The notes under the pieces: generated by a model
Databases searched by the model: none
What the model saw: the letters and a program-made list of their open reading frames with translations, nothing else
Told to the model about the DNA's origin: nothing
Source: Clostridia bacterium
GTDB taxonomy: Bacteria > Bacillota_A > Clostridia > Oscillospirales > CAG-272
DNA length: 42,496 nt
Direction: 5' to 3'
NCBI GenBank assembly: GCA_017452945.1
Contig: JAFTLD010000006.1
Span: forward strand, 1-42,496
Shown here: piece after piece, positions 23,562-30,688 of the stretch
Layout: each line of letters opens with the position of its first letter
How positions within the stretch are numbered: position 1 is the first letter of the stretch
Program-made: the position numbers and the translations under genes

Positions 23562-23588
23562 GTCGAAAAAATCATCTCCTTGGTTACA
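23562..23588 (-). promoter_or_regulatory. Predicted ECF-type promoter of module 1
   Basis: On the minus strand TGTAAC (23583-23588) is followed after 17 bases by CGAC (23562-23565), then ATATATAAT. The spacing and letters match the pattern of Bacillus SigX-type ECF promoters and the element before the second sigma gene. Confidence 0.65.
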
Positions 23589-23660
23589 ACATTTTACCAT
23601 ATTTTTTGAAAAAGTGCAAGAAAATGCAAATTCAGAATGCAAAGCGCGGAATTGAGATAG

Positions 23661-23686
23661 AAAAACCGCCTTTTCGGGCGGTTTTT
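23661..23686. terminator. Second copy of the module terminator
   Basis: The same hairpin AAAAACCGCC-TTTTCG-GGCGGTTTTT as at 20928-20953, with further identical flanking bases. It lies between module 2 and module 1 and seems to be part of the tandem duplication. Confidence 0.8.
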
Positions 23687-23747
23687 CTGTGTTTTTTATG
23701 GATCGTCGGGGACGCGGATTTGGACACGCGGTTGGATATATTCGCGC

Positions 23748-23822
23748 GTAACAGGGGACAGTTCCGTGTAACATTGCTGCGCCTTTGGCTTGCAACATCA
23801 CGCGGAACCGTCCCCGTGTTAC
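23748..23822. repeat. Foldback repeat, family 2 (copy 2)
   Basis: Arms 23748-23769 and 23803-23822 pair around GGGGAC-GTTCCGTGT, with a second inner inverted pair around GCCTTTGGC. It is related to the element at 1273-1330. No gene lies in the spacer 23589-23913. Confidence 0.6.
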
Positions 23823-23868
23823 ACTTGCGCGTTCGTGCCCACGGCAACAACATACTCGACGCCGGCAC

Positions 23869-23902
23869 AAAAACCCGCCCGCGGCAAATTGCTGCGGGCG
23901 GG
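23869..23902 (-). terminator. Terminator of ECF module 2
   Basis: A GC-rich stem CCCGCCCGC/GCGGGCGGG with an 11-base loop, followed on the minus strand by TTTTT, 12 bases after the sensor 2 stop. Confidence 0.88.
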
Positions 23903-23913
23903 GGAGAGGGGGG

Positions 23914-25749
23914 TCATTCGATTGTGAAATGGGTATTGATGCCCAAATGCTTGTTGAGCTCTATCATATCGTTGCCGTACAGCTGCACGGTAAATTTCCC
24001 CACGGTCAGCTGTCCCGTAACCGTGGAATATTTGAATGCAATATCACCGATCATGCCTTGGCAGTCGTATTCGGTGTCGGCTTCGTAGGGTTGCCATTTG
24101 CCCTGAGTCATTGCTTGATCCAAAAGATCCGCCTGCTCTCTGGTCAGAGTGATTTCGCAGTCCTTGCCCGCCACCACGGTAAAGACGGGTAGAGCGTCAA
24201 AGGTAACGTTGGGGCGAATAGGCAGATTCACCCCGATACGTACGCTTAAAAAGCGTTGACTTTCGCGGTCATAGGTCAAGCTGACCGTTCTTTTTGCGTG
24301 CGGGTAAGGATCGCTTGCAGCGATGATGCTCTTTTCAACGGTGCATTCTATGACGTAGTTGTCCGGATTGCAGACTAGGTCGATCGTAGTACGGAAATCA
24401 GGAATGGTGCTGGAGGTTCCGTCCAGAAAAGACGTTCCTGCCAGCGTAATAGTATCTTGTTGTCCAAGATACTCCAAAGCGGTCTGTTTGTCAACGCCCA
24501 TTTTGAGCAGCGCATCAAGAACACTGTCCTGCTCGGTAATGCCCATGGGCAAGGTCATGCCTTCAGGCAGTACTCGGGCGGTAAAGGATTGGCTGTAACA
24601 GCTCAGCCAACCGTATTGCATTTGTGCTCCGTCCGAGTAGTAAGAAAACTGATTATACTCTCCCTGCTCAAACCAATAGTTCTCTCCATCTCCGCTCCAA
24701 ACCGATATTTGCTCCATAATATTCTTGCCCTGATAGGTGTAGGAGTCCCAAATGCTTTCCAACTCGGTGCGATCCTCGGAGGTGTGCTCCAAAGTAAAGC
24801 TTTCAAATTTAGAGCGGGCTTGCGAGGCTGCGAAGTAATATGATACGGCTATGACATTTTCAAAGGTTTTGCTTTGCTCTCCAAAGTAAACAGTCAGATC
24901 ATGCCCGGTAATGATGACAGAGCTTGTCGCATAAGGGATGCGGAAGGTGTAAGTAAAGCTTTTGCTTTCACCGGGGGCAAGGCGGTATTCGGCAATCTCG
25001 GTGGTTGTATCGTGCGCCTCGGGGAGGATTTCGTAGACTACGTAGTCCAACGATTTCACCAGCAGCTTTGCCTTTGGAACAAAGTCGCTTTCCGCGCCTT
25101 CAAATACGATATCCTCGTCAGAGATGTTTGTCATGGTGAGCGTGACAGTGAAGGTGTCACCGCTTTTGAGTCGGATGGAGGTATCGGTCAGATCGTACGA
25201 AAATTCCAGTGTGACCGGATCCTTGGCAAAATAGAAGGTCACGTTTTTTTTCGGTATGCCGTAATATGCGGCAAACGTGCTTTTCAAGGATGTGAGAAGT
25301 GCCTCGGATTCGGGGTGATCACGCAGCGTGGCCGAGAGCGTCATAATGACTTCACGGTCGGGATATGCCCCCTCGGTAGAAGCGATTTCGATCAGAGCAG
25401 CGTCATTTTCAAGATCGTTCAGGTGCTGCCAGGTCATAAAAATATTCTCGGCCGTGGGCGGCAGCAGTACGCTTTGACGTTTGATCTTGCCGTCCTCGGC
25501 ATAGTAGATCTGCGCTATTTTGTTCGCATATTCGTGCTTGGGCACTTCGTAGTCCAGGTCGTATGTTTTAGGGAAGTATGCGATGACCGCCACCGAAAGC
25601 AGTGAGATCAGCACCAACAGGGCTGCCGCAAGCACGATCACGGCACGCCTGAAGTGTGGCTTTTTACGCAGGGGCAGCGGTGCTTCTGCACGTGCTACGA
25701 GCGCAGGATCAATGCCGCCCAAAAGATCGGCAAAGTCATGTTTTGTCAT
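23914..25749 (-). CDS. Large single-pass membrane sensor/anti-sigma-like protein 2
   Basis: A 611-residue protein and paralogue of the protein at 20977-22971. A cytoplasmic N terminus of about 31 residues (FADLLGGIDPALVARAEAP) precedes one membrane helix (about 33-57). The extracellular part starts with a segment almost identical to sensor 1 (YDLDYEVPKHEYANKIAQIY, GKIKRQSVLLPPT). A shared immunoglobulin-like domain (SGDTFTVTLTMTNISDEDIVF, then EILPEAHDTTTEIAEYRLAPGES) follows. After that the two proteins differ: this one has YWFEQGEYNQFSYYSDGAQM and a different C-terminal domain. It overlaps the sigma gene upstream by 4 bases. The ligand is unknown. Confidence 0.7.
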   Translation of the reverse strand: MTKHDFADLLGGIDPALVARAEAPLPLRKKPHFRRAVIVLAAALLVLISLLSVAVIAYFPKTYDLDYEVPKHEYANKIAQIYYAEDGKIKRQSVLLPPTAENIFMTWQHLNDLENDAALIEIASTEGAYPDREVIMTLSATLRDHPESEALLTSLKSTFAAYYGIPKKNVTFYFAKDPVTLEFSYDLTDTSIRLKSGDTFTVTLTMTNISDEDIVFEGAESDFVPKAKLLVKSLDYVVYEILPEAHDTTTEIAEYRLAPGESKSFTYTFRIPYATSSVIITGHDLTVYFGEQSKTFENVIAVSYYFAASQARSKFESFTLEHTSEDRTELESIWDSYTYQGKNIMEQISVWSGDGENYWFEQGEYNQFSYYSDGAQMQYGWLSCYSQSFTARVLPEGMTLPMGITEQDSVLDALLKMGVDKQTALEYLGQQDTITLAGTSFLDGTSSTIPDFRTTIDLVCNPDNYVIECTVEKSIIAASDPYPHAKRTVSLTYDRESQRFLSVRIGVNLPIRPNVTFDALPVFTVVAGKDCEITLTREQADLLDQAMTQGKWQPYEADTEYDCQGMIGDIAFKYSTVTGQLTVGKFTVQLYGNDMIELNKHLGINTHFTIE

Positions 25750-26306
25750 AAAGCATAGCCCTCCTTTTCCAAAAATGCGCGAAGCTTTTCTCGCGTGCGT
25801 GAAAGAATCTTTTTGACGTTTGCCACAGTCAATCCGTAGCGCTTGGCAATGTCTTTGATCGCGTCCATGTGGTAGTAGCGGCGAATGAAAATGTTACATT
25901 CGCGTTCGGGTAACGCCCAGAGAAAGCGGTCGATGGATACGAGCATTTCGCGCTCTTCTGCCTGCGTGACAACGCTCTCTTCCGATGCGACTATTTCTTG
26001 GATTTCGTCCAGTGCCACAGCAGCTTCACCGCCGCCCACCGATTGCCGATTGTTGTAACGGTAGCGGTCAAGCGAGATGTGGCGCGTAATGCCGCCAAGA
26101 AATTGCTGAAGATACGCAGGGCGTGCGGGTGGGATCGAACGCCAGGCCTGCAACCACGTGTCGTTGACGCATTCCTCGGCATCCTGCAGGTTGTGCAGAA
26201 TGTTCTGCGCCACGCCAAGGCAATAGCTGCCGTATTTTTCGGATGATTCGGTTATCGCTCGCTCGTCGCGTGCAAAGTACAATTCAAGAATTTCATGATC
26301 CTGCAT
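25746..26306 (-). CDS. ECF-type sigma factor 2
   Basis: A 186-residue ECF sigma factor. Region 2 has AEECVNDTWLQAWRSIPPARPAYLQQF and region 4 has LPERECNIFIRRYYHMDAIKDIAKRYGLTVANVKKILSRTREKL. It is closely similar to sigma factor 1 along its length, with a Gly-rich insert in the linker (SVGGGEAAVALDE). The ATG has AAAGGAG 9 bases upstream. It overlaps the sensor start by 4 bases. The upstream element TGTCAC-N17-CGAC suggests self-control, and near identity of the DNA-contact helices suggests that the two factors may use each other's promoters. Confidence 0.9.
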   Translation of the reverse strand: MQDHEILELYFARDERAITESSEKYGSYCLGVAQNILHNLQDAEECVNDTWLQAWRSIPPARPAYLQQFLGGITRHISLDRYRYNNRQSVGGGEAAVALDEIQEIVASEESVVTQAEEREMLVSIDRFLWALPERECNIFIRRYYHMDAIKDIAKRYGLTVANVKKILSRTREKLRAFLEKEGYAL

Positions 26307-26347
26307 TCAGGCGTCTCCTTTCTGAAAATTTGTCCTCTACTATTTAT

Positions 26348-26374
26348 GTCGGAAATCAGGGGCTGTTGGTGACA
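26348..26374 (-). promoter_or_regulatory. Predicted ECF-type promoter of module 2
   Basis: TGTCAC (26369-26374), 17 bases, CGAC (26348-26351), then ATA. The bases CCAA after the -35 part and ATA after CGAC are shared with the element at 23562-23588. A further conserved block upstream, AAAATATGGTATAAT, could be an overlapping housekeeping -10 region. Confidence 0.65.
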
Positions 26375-26514
26375 ATATTATACCATATTTTTTCAAAAAA
26401 GTGCAAAAAATGCGGGAGATACATTTCGTCCCTACCGAAATATATCGCCCGCGTAAAAAAGTTCAGGTTGTGATCATCGTAGGGATGACCTGCGGTCGCC
26501 TTACGGTTGATTTT

Positions 26515-27906
26515 TTATATATGCTCACTCGTCATTGCGGCTTTTCTTTTTCGGATCTCCCGCATGACCTTGATCAACATAAATACGCCCAGCGTGGCGG
26601 TCAGAATGTTGACACCCACGAAGTTGAACCAAATCCCATCCAGCCCAAAGCTCCAGAGTGCGCCGAGAATGAGCACGGGGAATACGAATGCCGTGCCGAC
26701 CGACATGCAGGTGGCAAGCACCGGCTTTTCAATCGCACTTAAAAAGCCTTGTGTGACAACGCCAAACCAGCGGAACAGATAAGCAAAGCAGAAAAGTCGG
26801 ATGGCGCGGGTGGACTCGGAAAGCAGCAAAGCGTCCTCGGCCTTGGCAAACATAGCCGCTACGGTGCCGGGGAAGAAGAACAGAATCGAGGTTGAAACTA
26901 GCCCGACTACAGCCGTACCGATATAGCCGCAGCGCAGGATCTTTTTGACGCGGTCGTAGCTTTGCGCACCCCAGTTGTAGCCGATGGCGGGGGAGAGCGA
27001 GTCGCTGATGCCGTAAAGCAGCGGCCAGCAAAGGTCGCTGGCGTACATCAGCACAGCATAAACCGCAACCGCAGTCGTGCCGCCGTCCTCTCCCCAAGCC
27101 TGTGCGCCAAGAGTCATCAGAGATATATTCATCAGAATTGAGGTCACACGCCCCGATACGTTATTCAGAAACACGGGAGAGCCGCATGCAGCGATCTGCT
27201 TGAGCATCGAAAGGCTGAATTTGGGCTTTGCAAAGCGCAAGAGCGTTTTGCCGCGCAAAAAGGGGATCATGGCCACGATTGAGCAGGAACACATGGAGAT
27301 CGAGGTGGCGAGTGCCGAGCCGACCACGTCCATGTCCAGCACGATCAGGAAAAAGGTCAGAAGGCCTAACGTGGCAACGTTGCAGCAGATGTTGATCACC
27401 ATACTGGTCTTGACGTATCCCGAGATACGCAGATAGTTATCCATGGCAAAAAAGATGGCTGCCAAGGGGCTGCACAAGGCACAGGTGCGCAAATAGCGCA
27501 TAGCGGTGTCCAGCAGCGCGTCGTCCGCACCCATCATGCGGCAAAGCGGTTCTGCGGCAAGGAACATGATGGCGCCCATGAGCAGGGAAACGGCAAAGAT
27601 CATAAGTACCGAGCAGGAAAACACGTTGTTGGCCGTCTTGTGATCCGTTTTTCCCAGCGCGATCGAAATGGGAACCGATGCGCCCACACCGATCAGGTCG
27701 GCAAGGGAAAAGTTGATCATGACAAGCGGCATGGCAATGTTGACGGCTGCAAAAGCACCCTCGCCAAGCCTTTGTCCGATAAATATACCTTCTATAATGC
27801 TGTAAACCGACATGGCAAACATGCTGACCATGCCGGGCATGGCTACGATAAAGAAAAGCTTCCAGGGGTTCATGGAAGCATACATGGCTTCGGTGTCGCG
27901 TTTCAT
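26515..27906 (-). CDS. MATE family multidrug/metabolite exporter
   Basis: A 463-residue protein with twelve predicted membrane helices in two MATE halves. The family pattern is visible at MPGMVSMFAMSVYSIIEGIFIGQRLGEGAFAAVNIAMPL in half 1 and GSPVFLNNVSGRVTSILMN and YGISDSLSPAIGYNWGAQSYDRVKK in half 2. It should export organic cations or other small molecules by H+ or Na+ antiport; the substrate is not evident. It has its own promoter and a GAGAGGAG ribosome site and is not in an operon with the ECF modules, although it lies directly upstream of them and runs in the same direction. Confidence 0.92.
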   Translation of the reverse strand: MKRDTEAMYASMNPWKLFFIVAMPGMVSMFAMSVYSIIEGIFIGQRLGEGAFAAVNIAMPLVMINFSLADLIGVGASVPISIALGKTDHKTANNVFSCSVLMIFAVSLLMGAIMFLAAEPLCRMMGADDALLDTAMRYLRTCALCSPLAAIFFAMDNYLRISGYVKTSMVINICCNVATLGLLTFFLIVLDMDVVGSALATSISMCSCSIVAMIPFLRGKTLLRFAKPKFSLSMLKQIAACGSPVFLNNVSGRVTSILMNISLMTLGAQAWGEDGGTTAVAVYAVLMYASDLCWPLLYGISDSLSPAIGYNWGAQSYDRVKKILRCGYIGTAVVGLVSTSILFFFPGTVAAMFAKAEDALLLSESTRAIRLFCFAYLFRWFGVVTQGFLSAIEKPVLATCMSVGTAFVFPVLILGALWSFGLDGIWFNFVGVNILTATLGVFMLIKVMREIRKRKAAMTSEHI

Positions 27907-27936
27907 GAATGTCTCCTCTCAAAGTCGTACCCTATC

Positions 27937-27965
27937 ATTATAGTACCAAAGCAGGGGAATGTCAA
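27937..27965 (-). promoter_or_regulatory. Promoter of the MATE gene
   Basis: TTGACA (27960-27965) and TATAAT (27937-27942) on the minus strand with a 17-bp spacer, both consensus. Confidence 0.9.
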
Positions 27966-28157
27966 TGGGGCTGTACCATCAACTTCATAAACCGAAATAA
28001 AACTTTGCTCCGAATGGCAAAGTATAGGGATGGACACGCACTGTAAAGCCTCCCATCCCGGAACAATGCGGTCAACTTAATCCACTCAGGTGCAAGCATT
28101 TGGGCATGATTTGCCGGAATATGCTGTAAGCTCACAAATCTCAATCAGACAATAGCC

Positions 28158-28332
28158 GTAGGTGCGACGTCCTCGACGCACCGGGTAAGCCTACACAACT
28201 CCACGTAGGGACAGGCGTCCTCGACGCACCGGATAAGCATACATAACTCCACGTAGGGACAGGCGTCCTCGACTGTCCGTGTATAGAAGTTAGTTTGTAC
28301 CTGCCCGATGCGTCGAGGACTTCGCACCCTAC
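28158..28332. repeat. Cluster of dispersed repeat family 1
   Basis: Three direct copies begin at 28158, 28205 and 28253 (unit 47-48 bp; core GTCCTCGACGCACCGG) and a fourth lies in the opposite direction at 28306-28332. The family also occurs at 1497-1599. The remaining parts of the spacer 27966-28458 hold no gene I can support. Confidence 0.8.
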
Positions 28333-28458
28333 AGATCGGGTTATTCGTTTCCCGAACCTACCGGAAAAACGCATTCTTCTTAAATTGACAGCATTCCCCT
28401 CTGCGAAGAGAATTTGCAGCGCATTCGTTTCACCGCATGCGCAATTGGGCTGTTTCCA

Positions 28459-28487
28459 TTGACACGGTTTATTTTTTGTTGTATAAT
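28459..28487 (+). promoter_or_regulatory. Promoter of the PHP-domain gene
   Basis: TTGACA (28459-28464) and TATAAT (28482-28487), spacer 17 bp, with AAGGAG before the ATG at 28516. Confidence 0.9.
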
Positions 28488-28515
28488 AAATCCATCACCA
28501 TAAAAGGAGATTCAT

Positions 28516-29361
28516 ATGGCAAACCCTGCATTTTTCAGTGACCTGCACGTGCATACCCACCGTTCGCTCTGCGCTCCGCGCACCACAGAGCCCGAAACCT
28601 ATCTGCCGCATTGCGAGAGCGAGGGCATTCGGGTGATCGGCTTTTCGGATCACGTATATCCCACCGAAATGATCCACCGTTACGGCTATCCTGCCGAGGA
28701 TCGCATGAGCCGCCTTTTATCCCTGAAGCCCGTACTGGAGCAGACGCAAAAGGAAACCAACGTCAAGCTGCTGTTTGGTTGCGAGATCGACTATTTTGAC
28801 TGCGAGGGCGGCCCTTATATTTCTCCCGAGGAGAGCCTGAATTTTGACTACGTGCTGATTGCTGCCAGCCATATTCTCAACTATCCGCACATGTACACCG
28901 CGTACGATCTGCAAAATCCCGACGTGCTGCGCCGCCTGACCATTGAGCGCTTTGTCGCCGCATGCAAGCTGGATTATCCCGTACCCACGGGTATTTGCCA
29001 TCCTCTCTATCCCATCTGCAGCCCACATCAGGCAGAGATCATTGACGGCATGTCCGATGCTTGCCTTGACGAGCTGTTTTGCATGGCCAAGGAAAAGAAT
29101 ATCAGTATAGAGGTACACGCATGTCTTTACCGCAAGGATACGCCCATGGGCGTGCATGGCCTTTCGGATCACTATCTGCGCATTCTGTCGGCCGCCAAGA
29201 AAGCGGGCTGCAAATTCCATTTCGGTTCGGATGCGCATGATGCCCGCGCGTTTGTGGGCAGCCATGAAAAGCTGTTCCGCGCTGCGGAGATCGTAGGGAT
29301 CACCGAGGACGACCTCTGGGACGTTGCCAAGGGGATTTTGCAAAATCAACAGAAATATTGA
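28516..29361 (+). CDS. PHP-domain phosphoesterase
   Basis: A 281-residue cytoplasmic metal-dependent hydrolase of the PHP family. Metal ligands can be followed: HVHTH at residues 11-15, GFSDHVYP near 44, GCEIDYFD near 90, ASHI near 117, ICHP near 160 and GSDAH near 240. The arrangement is that of histidinol-phosphatase-like and related sugar-phosphate or nucleotide phosphoesterases. No histidine biosynthesis genes are near, so the substrate is open. It is a single gene with a consensus promoter, followed by the hairpin array and a terminator. Confidence 0.88.
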   Translation: MANPAFFSDLHVHTHRSLCAPRTTEPETYLPHCESEGIRVIGFSDHVYPTEMIHRYGYPAEDRMSRLLSLKPVLEQTQKETNVKLLFGCEIDYFDCEGGPYISPEESLNFDYVLIAASHILNYPHMYTAYDLQNPDVLRRLTIERFVAACKLDYPVPTGICHPLYPICSPHQAEIIDGMSDACLDELFCMAKEKNISIEVHACLYRKDTPMGVHGLSDHYLRILSAAKKAGCKFHFGSDAHDARAFVGSHEKLFRAAEIVGITEDDLWDVAKGILQNQQKY

Positions 29362-29378
29362 TAAAAGCCATCACGTTT

Positions 29379-29602
29379 GGCGTGATACTCTTAACGGAGT
29401 ATCACGCCGGTTCTATTCGCCTGTGTGCGAGTATATTTCGCCAAAGGCGAAATTCTTGCTTACGCAGTGGTATTCGGCTTACGCCGAGTGGTATTCGCTA
29501 CGCGAGTTTTAGAGGCGAATAGAATAACACTGAAGCCGTGGGCTTCAATACCACTTTTGCGTAGCAAAAATAACACTCTTTGCGTCAGCAAAGAATATCA
29601 CT
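29379..29602. repeat. Array of mini-hairpins joined by AGTGNTATT linkers
   Basis: At least eight short perfect stem-loops follow each other: 29379-29408 (12-bp stem), 29435-29453, 29475-29486, 29495-29505, 29531-29547, 29555-29569 and 29578-29593, with an 11-bp outer pair TTCTATTCGCC/GGCGAATAGAA (29411-29421 with 29514-29524). Between them lies a 9-base linker: AGTGGTATT at 29466 and 29487, and its reverse form AATANCACT at 29523, 29547, 29569 and 29594. The linker flips direction in the middle, so the array is itself an inverted structure. It is non-coding and lies in the 3' region of the PHP gene. Confidence 0.8.
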
Positions 29603-29605
29603 TAT

Positions 29606-29668
29606 AAAAAACAGAAAAGAGAGAGCCTTACGGAATTTTGCTTCCGTATTACTCTCTCTTCTGTTTTT
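29606..29668. terminator. Bidirectional terminator
   Basis: Long outer arms (AAAAACAGAA-AGAGAGAG and CTCTCTCTTCTGTTTTT) enclose a second stem ACGGAA/TTCCGT. T and A tracts border both sides, as expected between the convergent genes ending at 29361 and 29807. The stretch 29669-29806 shows only a small hairpin (CATTTGTAATACAAATG). Confidence 0.8.
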
Positions 29669-29806
29669 ATCGCCGGTTTCGCATTTGTAATACAAATGCC
29701 TTGGGCTATGCCTATACCCTTACTTTATTCTCCGATAAGGACATCACCCATTTTTGTAGTGGCTTTTTAAGTGCACGGTATTAAAATCCGTTTTGGTGAA
29801 ATAGCA

Positions 29807-30559
29807 TCACACGGACGCTCTTTCACATCTTTTTTTGCTTTTGATCGCCCTTATGATCTCGGGCAGATACACAACACCCAAATACAGTACGATAAAGGGT
29901 GTCGCTACAAACATGTACCAATACGGATGGGGAACAAGATTATACATCATCTGCAGCACGGGATTGGTGGGATCAACCGAGTACATGTAGTTGAGCTTGA
30001 CCACGTTGCCGGCCCAGTCCAGGATGTTGTTGGTCACGGCATATTGGTTCAACCAAACGTTGATCAGATGCACACCGGTATAGATGGCGGCTGTCAGTAC
30101 CAAGGTCGTGCCTATGTACTTGACCTCTTTTTTTACCAATCCCAGCACAAACATCAAAATCGGAATGCCGACCTCCAAGGTGTGCGGGAAGTAGTAGAAG
30201 AAGAACGTCCACGACCAAATTTCGTAATTGGCCTGCGCCTGATTGAGCACCAATGCGATCAGCGCGCCCACGCACCAAAGAAGCAGCAGATTGTTGATGA
30301 TTCTATTTTTAGTGATGACCGCAAAGGGCAAAAGCATTGCTGTGATCGAGCACATATGAAAGGGCAGATACTCGATGGGAGAGCCCCACGTGACCAGATT
30401 GAAGATGATAGCCGAGATACCGCTGAAGGATAAAATGAACAAAACGATCGTTTTGGCTTTTTCGGAGCGATTTTTAAGAATGAAATAAAGTCCTGTGATG
30501 ATGGCGGCGGATAAGAGCAGGGATGCAATATGTACGATGCCGTATGAGCCCCAGAGCAT
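29807..30559 (-). CDS. TMEM164/YwaF family integral membrane protein
   Basis: A 250-residue protein with about seven membrane helices, started at the ATG at 30559 because AGGAGG lies 6 bases before it. The family hallmark SPIEYLPFHMCSITAMLLPF (Cys near residue 70) and a later YYFPHTLEVGIPILMF with a conserved His are present. It belongs to the YwaF/TMEM164 group. Human TMEM164 has been described as an acyltransferase for ether phospholipids that uses a Cys; whether bacterial members do the same is not established. It is a single gene between two hairpin terminators. Confidence 0.82.
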   Translation of the reverse strand: MLWGSYGIVHIASLLLSAAIITGLYFILKNRSEKAKTIVLFILSFSGISAIIFNLVTWGSPIEYLPFHMCSITAMLLPFAVITKNRIINNLLLLWCVGALIALVLNQAQANYEIWSWTFFFYYFPHTLEVGIPILMFVLGLVKKEVKYIGTTLVLTAAIYTGVHLINVWLNQYAVTNNILDWAGNVVKLNYMYSVDPTNPVLQMMYNLVPHPYWYMFVATPFIVLYLGVVYLPEIIRAIKSKKRCERASV

Positions 30560-30646
30560 GATGACCTCCTTTTTTATCATGTCAAATTGTGTCGTTCGGG
30601 GCATTATAACAGAGAAGTGAGAAAATGTCAAGAGAATAAAGCCGAA

Positions 30647-30682
30647 AGCCCCAATTCTTAAGAATTCTTAAGAATTGGGGCT
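30647..30682. terminator. Perfect 36-bp palindrome/terminator
   Basis: Two identical 18-base half-sites (each begins AGCCCCAATTCTTAAGAA when read on its own strand) with no loop. On the minus strand it follows the lipoprotein stop and is followed by TTTCGGCTTTATT. CTTAAG and GAATTC cores repeat inside. Confidence 0.75.
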
Positions 30683-30688
30683 GGTTCA

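Noticed and set aside
27962..28144. A 60-codon minus-strand frame (QHIPANHAQMLAPEWIKLTAL)
   Set aside because: The peptide looks somewhat protein-like, but it starts with TTG, has no ribosome site or promoter, and lies in a repeat-rich spacer. It might be a decayed gene; support is too weak to list.
29379..29602. CRISPR array
   Set aside because: The repeated part is only 9 bases, flips direction and separates hairpins of 11-30 bases. No cas genes are near.
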